The translations under genes and the position numbers were made by a program. A DNA stretch of 36,316 nucleotides from a virus: positions 1 through 36,316 of IMG/VR virus record IMGVR_UViG_3300030380_002895; one strand, written 5' to 3'. Positions 30,729-36,316 of the stretch are shown one piece after another. Within the stretch, counting starts at the first letter, position 1, and every line of letters starts with the position of its first letter. The notes under the pieces are model-generated. The model was not told where the DNA came from, made no database searches, and saw nothing but the letters and a program-made list of their open reading frames with translations.

Positions 30729-32538
30729 ACCTAAAAAGATAAAAGGCACACTAGTTCCTTTTGGATATAAAAAATCAGAAGACGACCCGAAAACAGTTAT
30801 TCCTATTCCTGAACAACTGGATGTTTTACAAGAGGCAATAACATTACATAAGAAGGGACAGTCTTTACAAAAGTGTGTTGATTATATTTTTTCTAAAACA
30901 AAAAGAAAAATAACAAGACAAGGTTTTTATAAAATTGTTAATAAGAATAATGTTAAAAAGAAAGCAAGAGAATCTGCAAGAGAACAATTAGATTATCAAA
31001 GAGATAGAGTTCTAAAAGCTAAAAGAGAATTAGATAAAGAAAGAAGTAAGCTTCATAATAAAAATAAAAAGATTAGAGATTTAGATATTGTTTTAGAAGG
31101 AAAATCTAAAACAGTTATTGATACAAAAGAAATAGAAGAAGCTTCACCAACCATACAAAAAGCTTTTGAAGAAAAAGATATTATCTTTCAAGCTAATGCA
31201 GGACCACAATCTGATTTTTTAGCATCATCAGAAAGAGAAGTATTTTATGGTGGAGCAAGAGGTGGTGGTAAATCATATGCGATGTTAGTAGACCCACTAC
31301 GCTATTGTGATAAACAACATCATCGAGCATTGTTAATTCGTAGAACAATGCCTGAGTTAAGAGATTTAATTAACCACTCTCAACAATTATATTCCAAAGC
31401 ATATCCTGGAGCAAAGTGGAGAGAGCAAGAAAAAGAATGGAGATTCCCTTCAGGTGCTAGAATAGAATTTGGATATGCAGAAAATTTAACGGATGCATTA
31501 CGATATCAGGGACAGTCATATACTTGGATTGGTATAGATGAATTACCACAGTATCCTACTCCTGATATTTATAACTTCTTACGCTCATCACTTAGAAGTG
31601 TAGACCCTGCAATACCTGTCTACATGAGAGCTACAGGCAATCCCGGAAACGTAGGTTCACTCTGGGTTAAAGAAATGTTTGTTGACCCTAGTGAAGCTAA
31701 TCAAAAATTTGAAGTAGAGATACCAACACCGATGGGTGTCAAAAGTATATCCAGAAAGTTTATACCTGCAAAGTTACAAGACAATCCTTACTTGATGCAA
31801 ACAGATGATTACTACGCAATGTTGGCATCATTACCTGAAGTTCAAAAGAAACAATTTTTAGAAGGTGATTGGGATGCATATGAAAGTTCTTCTTTCCCTG
31901 AATTTAATAGACAAGTTCATGTAATAGAACCTTTTGACATTCCGAGAAACTGGATGAGGTTTAGAGCTGCGGACTGGGGATATAGTTCACCTGCTTGTTG
32001 TTTATGGTTTGCAGTAGATTACGATAATAATTTATTTGTATATAGAGAACTTTATACAAAAAGAAATACCGCCGATATATTTGCAAGAAAAGTTTTAGAT
32101 ATGGAAGACGGTGAGTATATTCGATATGGAATATTAGATAGTTCAACTTGGGCAAGACGAGGAGATATAGGCCCAAGTATTGCGGAGACAATGATACAAG
32201 AAGGTTGTCGTTGGAGACAATCAGATAGAAGTCCTCGAAGTAGAATAGCAGGTAAAGTAGAAGTCCACAAAAGATTAAGGATAGATGAGGACACAGGATA
32301 CCCTAGTATGTTTATATTTAACAACTGTTTGAATTTAATTAGAACATTACCGATGCTACCTGTTGATAAAAATAATCCTGAAGATGTAGATACAACTGCT
32401 GATGACCACGCCTACGATGCACTAAGATATGGATGTATGAGTAGACCTATCCATCCTGTATCACAAAGAGGTAATGACTTCTTAACATCAACAGAAAGAC
32501 AAGATTCTGCACCTGCAGATAGCATATTTGGATACTAA
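30721..32538 (+). CDS. terL: Terminase large subunit
   Basis: I start it at the ATG at 30721, overlapping the terS stop. 605 residues. ATPase: Walker A Gly-Gly-Ala-Arg-Gly-Gly-Gly-Lys-Ser (about 177-185), Walker B Ile-Gly-Ile-Asp-Glu-Leu (about 270). Nuclease: Asp-Trp-Gly (about 417), Leu-Asp-Ser-Ser (about 473) and Asp-Asp-His-Ala-Tyr-Asp-Ala (about 561). The first 150 residues are an extension with Pro-Phe-Gly-Tyr and a helical part, typical of marine phages. It cuts and pumps DNA into the head. A motif copy at 32067-32077 encodes Thr-Ala-Asp-Ile. Confidence 0.95.
   Translation: MYEPKKIKGTLVPFGYKKSEDDPKTVIPIPEQLDVLQEAITLHKKGQSLQKCVDYIFSKTKRKITRQGFYKIVNKNNVKKKARESAREQLDYQRDRVLKAKRELDKERSKLHNKNKKIRDLDIVLEGKSKTVIDTKEIEEASPTIQKAFEEKDIIFQANAGPQSDFLASSEREVFYGGARGGGKSYAMLVDPLRYCDKQHHRALLIRRTMPELRDLINHSQQLYSKAYPGAKWREQEKEWRFPSGARIEFGYAENLTDALRYQGQSYTWIGIDELPQYPTPDIYNFLRSSLRSVDPAIPVYMRATGNPGNVGSLWVKEMFVDPSEANQKFEVEIPTPMGVKSISRKFIPAKLQDNPYLMQTDDYYAMLASLPEVQKKQFLEGDWDAYESSSFPEFNRQVHVIEPFDIPRNWMRFRAADWGYSSPACCLWFAVDYDNNLFVYRELYTKRNTADIFARKVLDMEDGEYIRYGILDSSTWARRGDIGPSIAETMIQEGCRWRQSDRSPRSRIAGKVEVHKRLRIDEDTGYPSMFIFNNCLNLIRTLPMLPVDKNNPEDVDTTADDHAYDALRYGCMSRPIHPVSQRGNDFLTSTERQDSAPADSIFGY
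32067..32077 (+). repeat. Dispersed motif, site 14
   Basis: TACCGCCGATA inside terL, codons ACC GCC GAT. Confidence 0.75.
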
Positions 32539-32864
32539 TGAAACTACCCAAGTATGTAACAGTAGGACCCTTTACTGTACAACTAGTTTGTGTACCTCAT
32601 GAATTAATGTATGAAGTGTCCGAAGCACAAGGGACATTTGTAGTAAAACCTCCCTATAAAATATATTTAGATAGAGAGATGATACAAGCAGGTGGTCCAG
32701 ATGCTGTTAATGTCGTAATACATGAGTTATTACATTTAGGTTTTTATCAGTATCATTTAAAAGAAAAAGAAGAAGAGACAATCGTCAATTCTTACGGAAA
32801 CTTTTTAACCGAACTCTTATGCCATTCAGGATTAAAAGAATGGATAAGATTTCACACAAAATAA
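32538..32864 (+). CDS. Small HExxH metallopeptidase-like protein, 108 aa
   Basis: His62-Glu-Leu-Leu-His66 lies in a hydrophobic helix and fits a zinc metallopeptidase site; a third ligand is probably one of the downstream Glu or His residues. The start overlaps the terL stop (TAATG). A protease between terminase and portal could serve head maturation, but that is inference; related small phage proteins may also be inactive. Confidence 0.6.
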   Translation: MKLPKYVTVGPFTVQLVCVPHELMYEVSEAQGTFVVKPPYKIYLDREMIQAGGPDAVNVVIHELLHLGFYQYHLKEKEEETIVNSYGNFLTELLCHSGLKEWIRFHTK

Positions 32865-32881
32865 CAATAGGAGAAACAACA

Positions 32882-33100
32882 ATGGCAATCATGAAGCAAT
32901 ATAAGCAAGGTGACTTACCAGAAAATTTATATGGTAATGAAGCATCGAAGCAAGGTGATAGTAAGATTAATGTCGTAAAGCCAGGAGCAGGATTACCTGC
33001 AGACTATGCAGAAGGTGGCGTTAACAAAGACTTCCCAAAAGAAAATAAAAACACTGTTGACGGAAAAGTATTTTCATTAGCTGACGAAAGAGATTACTAA
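32882..33100 (+). CDS. Small late protein, 72 aa
   Basis: ATG at 32882 follows a GGAG site; a longer frame from 32819 runs inside the previous gene and is less likely. Gly/Lys/Asp-rich, probably disordered. Sits directly before the portal. Confidence 0.65.
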   Translation: MAIMKQYKQGDLPENLYGNEASKQGDSKINVVKPGAGLPADYAEGGVNKDFPKENKNTVDGKVFSLADERDY

Positions 33101-33105
33101 TTTAA

Positions 33106-35235
33106 ATGCCACACGAAAATACAGTAGGCGGAGTATTTTCTGAAGACGATGATGTAACGGCCTTAGATAATAAAGAAGATAAAAGTTATGATAATTTAGG
33201 TTCTATTATAGAATCTAGATTAAAAGAATCAGAACAAGCTCGACTTTATGATGAGAAGAGGTGGTTACGAAGCTATCGAAACTATAGAGGTATCTATGGT
33301 GCAGATATGGCTTTTCGTGATTCAGAGAAATCTAGAGTTTTTGTTAAGGTAACAAAGACAAAAGTTCTTGCTGCTTACGGACAATTAATAGAGGTTCTAT
33401 TCTCGCAAGGTAAATTTCCTATTGGGATATTTCCAACTAAAGTACCTTCAGGTGTTAGTGAATATGCACATATAAAACCAGAAAATATGAAGAACCCTCG
33501 TATGGAGGATATCTATGGTTTTGATGGAGACGGAAGAGATATGTCTCCTGGAGCTACCGCCGATAGTATTTTAAATGGATTGGCAGAGAAGTATGCAGAA
33601 GCAGGATTTGAAAAAGGACCTGCTCCTGATTTAAAGAACATGCCACAGATAGAACCTGCAGAGGAAGCTGCTAGGAATATGGAAAAACTTATCCATGACC
33701 AACTAGAAGAATCTCATGCTATATCTGTTATGCGTCATGTATTATTTGAAATGTGTTTGTTAGGAACAGGTATTTTAAAAGGACCTTTTAACTACGAACA
33801 AGCAGAACACAAATGGGCATTAAACGATAAAGGTGAAAGAGAATACACACCCTCTAAAAAATTAGTACCTAGAGTAGAGGCAGTTAGTTGTTGGGATTTA
33901 TATCCTGACCCCGACGCTGTTCAGATAGAAGATGCAGACTATGTAATTCAAAGACATGTCTATACTCGTTCTCAAGTTAGAGATTTGATGAATAGACCAT
34001 TCTTTAGAAAGTCAGCAATCGAAGATTTACTAGCCTATGGTTCTAACTACGAAACAAGAAGTTATGAGACTGCATTGTTTGATAGAGAGAATCAAGAAGA
34101 GTTTAGTAAAAACAGATATGAGATTCTAGAGTATTGGGGTGTCATGGATAAAAGCTTTGTTGAAGAAGCAGGAATAGAATTACCTGATGATATTGATGAT
34201 GATTTAGATGAAGTTCAAATAAATGCATGGGTATCTAATGGACATATATTGCGATTAGTTCTAAATCCTTTTACCCCTGCAAGAAATCCCTTTATGGTAT
34301 GTCCTTATGAAATCAATCCTTATCAATTCTTTGGTGTGGGCATACCTGAGAATATGGATGATGCACAAACAATTATGAATGGTCATGCAAGAATGGCTAT
34401 TGATAATTTAGCATTAGCAGGAAATTTAGTTTTTGATATTGATGAAACAATGTTAGTTCCGGGACAAGACATGACAGTATTTCCTGGAAAGATATTTAGA
34501 AGACAAAGTGGTCAAACAGGACAAGCTTTACATGGTTTAAAGTTTCCTAATACTGCACCTGAAAACATGCAGATATTTGATAGGTTTAGACAACTAGCAG
34601 ATGAATCAACAGGAATACCTTCTTACTCTCACGGACAAACAGGAATACAATCCACAACTAGAACTGCATCAGGAATGTCAATGTTGATGGGAGCTGCCGC
34701 ACTAAATATAAAAACAGTTATTAAAAATGTAGATGACTATCTACTCAAACCTTTAGGTGAAACTTTGTTTCATTGGAATATGCAGTTTAATAAAGATGTA
34801 CCTGAGATACAAGGTGATTTAAATATTAAAGCACAAGGTACAACTTCACTCATGACAAAAGAAGTTAGGTCACAAAGATTGATGACATTTATGCAAGTGG
34901 CATCTAATCAGTTCTTAGCACCTTTTGTTAAATGGCACAGTATTATAAAAGAGATTGCTAAGTCTATGGATGTAGACCCCGAACAAGTAGTTAACGACCC
35001 TGAGAAGGCAGCAATCTTTATGAAGATGATGGGAGACATGAATGGAAATCAACAAACTCAAAGCGTTAACCAACAACAGGGCGGTATGGCAAATACTGGA
35101 GGAGTACCTGCAGGAGCAAATAACCAAGACACACAAGGGTCTGGAGGTGGCAACATCGGAGTTGGAACTCCACAGACTCCAGGGCAAGGTGGCAATGTTG
35201 CACCAAATCCTCAACCTGAAGGACCAACTGAATAA
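33106..35235 (+). CDS. Portal protein
   Basis: The 709-residue protein has the length, position after terL and long alpha/beta body of podovirus portals. It shows an early Trp-Leu-Arg-Ser-Tyr-Arg-Asn-Tyr-Arg-Gly segment, a Leu-Tyr-Pro-Asp-Pro wing region, a conserved-looking Gly-Ile-Pro-Ser-Tyr...Thr-Ala-Ser-Gly-Met-Ser stretch and a Gln/Gly/Asn-rich tail (last 70 residues). It would form the dodecameric DNA entry ring. Family assigned by layout and context. A motif copy at 33555-33565 encodes Thr-Ala-Asp. Confidence 0.85.
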   Translation: MPHENTVGGVFSEDDDVTALDNKEDKSYDNLGSIIESRLKESEQARLYDEKRWLRSYRNYRGIYGADMAFRDSEKSRVFVKVTKTKVLAAYGQLIEVLFSQGKFPIGIFPTKVPSGVSEYAHIKPENMKNPRMEDIYGFDGDGRDMSPGATADSILNGLAEKYAEAGFEKGPAPDLKNMPQIEPAEEAARNMEKLIHDQLEESHAISVMRHVLFEMCLLGTGILKGPFNYEQAEHKWALNDKGEREYTPSKKLVPRVEAVSCWDLYPDPDAVQIEDADYVIQRHVYTRSQVRDLMNRPFFRKSAIEDLLAYGSNYETRSYETALFDRENQEEFSKNRYEILEYWGVMDKSFVEEAGIELPDDIDDDLDEVQINAWVSNGHILRLVLNPFTPARNPFMVCPYEINPYQFFGVGIPENMDDAQTIMNGHARMAIDNLALAGNLVFDIDETMLVPGQDMTVFPGKIFRRQSGQTGQALHGLKFPNTAPENMQIFDRFRQLADESTGIPSYSHGQTGIQSTTRTASGMSMLMGAAALNIKTVIKNVDDYLLKPLGETLFHWNMQFNKDVPEIQGDLNIKAQGTTSLMTKEVRSQRLMTFMQVASNQFLAPFVKWHSIIKEIAKSMDVDPEQVVNDPEKAAIFMKMMGDMNGNQQTQSVNQQQGGMANTGGVPAGANNQDTQGSGGGNIGVGTPQTPGQGGNVAPNPQPEGPTE
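33555..33565 (+). repeat. Dispersed motif, site 15
   Basis: TACCGCCGATA inside the portal gene, codons ACC GCC GAT. Confidence 0.75.
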
Positions 35236-35237
35236 TA

Positions 35238-36316
35238 ATGGCAAATAAACTATCAGACATATTATCACAAGAATCATCAGGGATTATGTTCCCTTTTCAA
35301 ACCCGTGTTAAACCTGTTAAAACAGAGCAACAAGTTTATACACCTACCGAGGGTATTATGAATGTTAAAGGAACAGCATATGAAGGACCTGATGCTACTA
35401 TTACTTATGGCTCAAAAGAACAAGGATACCCAAGACAATTAAAAGAAATTGAAAAAGGATTATTACCACAGTTTGACCAAGCACAGTTCCCTGATAAAGG
35501 AAAGGGTAGAATAGAAACAACAACACCTGCAGTGCTACCTATGACTACTACACCTTTTACACAAGAAGATGATAAACCTTTAATGGACCCATGTCCTCCA
35601 GGATTTAAACTAGACCCTATTAAAAAAATATGTGTTCCAATACAACAACCAAAGAGTGATACAAAAAAGATAGGACCAGATAATCCACCAAGAAATATTG
35701 GACCTGTGGCTAATTCCGTAGACCAAGTATCAAAGGCATTTGAAAAATTAAAAGATACAGGTGGTCTGTATGCAGATGGGTTTAAAGAAATTGTAACTCT
35801 AGAAATAGATAATTCTAGCATAATATCTAAGTTTGGATTTTTAGGAAAATTTATAGATGATGTATTTATTAAAGGACCTGCAGATAAAAAATTTATAGAT
35901 ACATTTGGTGGTGGAAAAGACTCCCCGCTTAGTGCTGAAGATTTAGAAGGAATAGATGTATCAAAAACAAAGGATGGAAAATTAAAAGCCACCTTTAATC
36001 AAAAAGGAAAAGAAAATTACGATAAGATTATGACTAAAGAATCTCTAGCAGGTAATCTAGCAAGTACACAAAAAACAGATAGAAACGGAAACATTGTATT
36101 AGGTCCTAATGGTCAGCCTATGATTCAAGGTCCTATATCAGTGGGTTCTTTTGGAACTACAAGTGGTAAAGGATTTAAATCTGCACCTTCCTATAAAATA
36201 AAAGATGGTAAAGTTATTCCTGATAAACCAAAGAAAAAAATAAGCACTAAAACATTTGCATCTAGAAGAAAGGCAATGATGAGAGATAGAACTAAAACAC
36301 CAACAGGAGTAAACAG
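35238..36316 (+). CDS. Virion-region protein, open at the right edge (359 residues in the window)
   Basis: The ATG starts two bases after the portal stop. The N-terminal 180 residues are Pro/Thr/Gln-rich and contain a Cys-Pro-Pro-Gly-Phe...Ile-Cys-Val-Pro mini-motif that I recall from marine phage structural proteins. The middle is mixed with Gly-rich stretches, and the end is Lys-rich. The frame continues in phase into base 2 of the window, giving about 448 residues if the molecule is circular. It occupies the place where a capsid or scaffold gene is expected but does not look like an HK97-fold protein. Confidence 0.65.
   Translation, partial: MANKLSDILSQESSGIMFPFQTRVKPVKTEQQVYTPTEGIMNVKGTAYEGPDATITYGSKEQGYPRQLKEIEKGLLPQFDQAQFPDKGKGRIETTTPAVLPMTTTPFTQEDDKPLMDPCPPGFKLDPIKKICVPIQQPKSDTKKIGPDNPPRNIGPVANSVDQVSKAFEKLKDTGGLYADGFKEIVTLEIDNSSIISKFGFLGKFIDDVFIKGPADKKFIDTFGGGKDSPLSAEDLEGIDVSKTKDGKLKATFNQKGKENYDKIMTKESLAGNLASTQKTDRNGNIVLGPNGQPMIQGPISVGSFGTTSGKGFKSAPSYKIKDGKVIPDKPKKKISTKTFASRRKAMMRDRTKTPTGVN

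Noticed and set aside
35405-35992. 195-residue minus-strand ORF
   Set aside because: Antisense of the ORF after the portal; composition and missing start signal indicate chance.
1-36316. Integrase, repressor, T7-type RNA polymerase, tRNA genes, insertion sequences
   Set aside because: Looked for on both strands; no matching motifs or cloverleaf structures seen.

Overview
The window reads as a tailed-phage genome from an AT-rich marine bacterium. It carries a small and a large terminase, a portal, a holin/endolysin pair and a complete replication kit: family A DNA polymerase, RecA-fold helicase, separate primase and a Cas4-like nuclease. I see no phage RNA polymerase, integrase, tRNA or CRISPR, and the convincing promoters are sigma70-type, so transcription probably relies on the host. 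A DnaJ-type zinc module inside the polymerase, the small basic gene families and the roughly one-third GC content all suggest a phage of marine Alphaproteobacteria, such as SAR11 or SAR116. The polymerase architecture recalls what I remember of phage HMO-2011. This placement is inference.

Layout: (1) 1-10815, plus strand: virion proteins, several with Sec-type signals or membrane segments, then a 1231-residue protein, holin and endolysin. (2) 10804-22105, minus strand: a dense replication operon of about 25 genes. It converges tail-to-tail on the endolysin gene. (3) 22140-23600: control region with leftward promoters, a two-gene plus-strand insert and a five-gene minus cluster ending in a directional terminator. 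A divergent promoter pair sits at 23461-23579. (4) 23615-25640, plus strand: three single-gene units, each with its own terminator. (5) 25641-26200: non-coding, with a C-rich tract, inverted repeats and a strong sigma70 promoter. (6) 26201-36316, plus strand: tiny basic genes, an arginyltransferase-like protein, terminases, an HExxH protein, the portal and an ORF open at the right edge. That ORF joins in frame to the ORF open at the left edge, so the sequence may be a linearised circle. However, no major capsid or tail-tube gene is recognisable, and those genes may instead be missing between the two ends.

The most unusual feature is an 11-bp near-palindrome, TAYCGCCGATA (Y = T or C). It occurs 15 times (one copy with a single mismatch), where base composition predicts fewer than one. 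The copies lie inside genes of both strands, between the divergent promoters and in a gene-free leader. Within genes they are spelled with codons that look uncommon here. Of the nine copies of the asymmetric form, eight point the same way along the molecule. This looks like a dispersed protein-binding site: stoperator-like silencing, partition, or a polar Chi/KOPS-like role. I do not recognise it from any described phage system.
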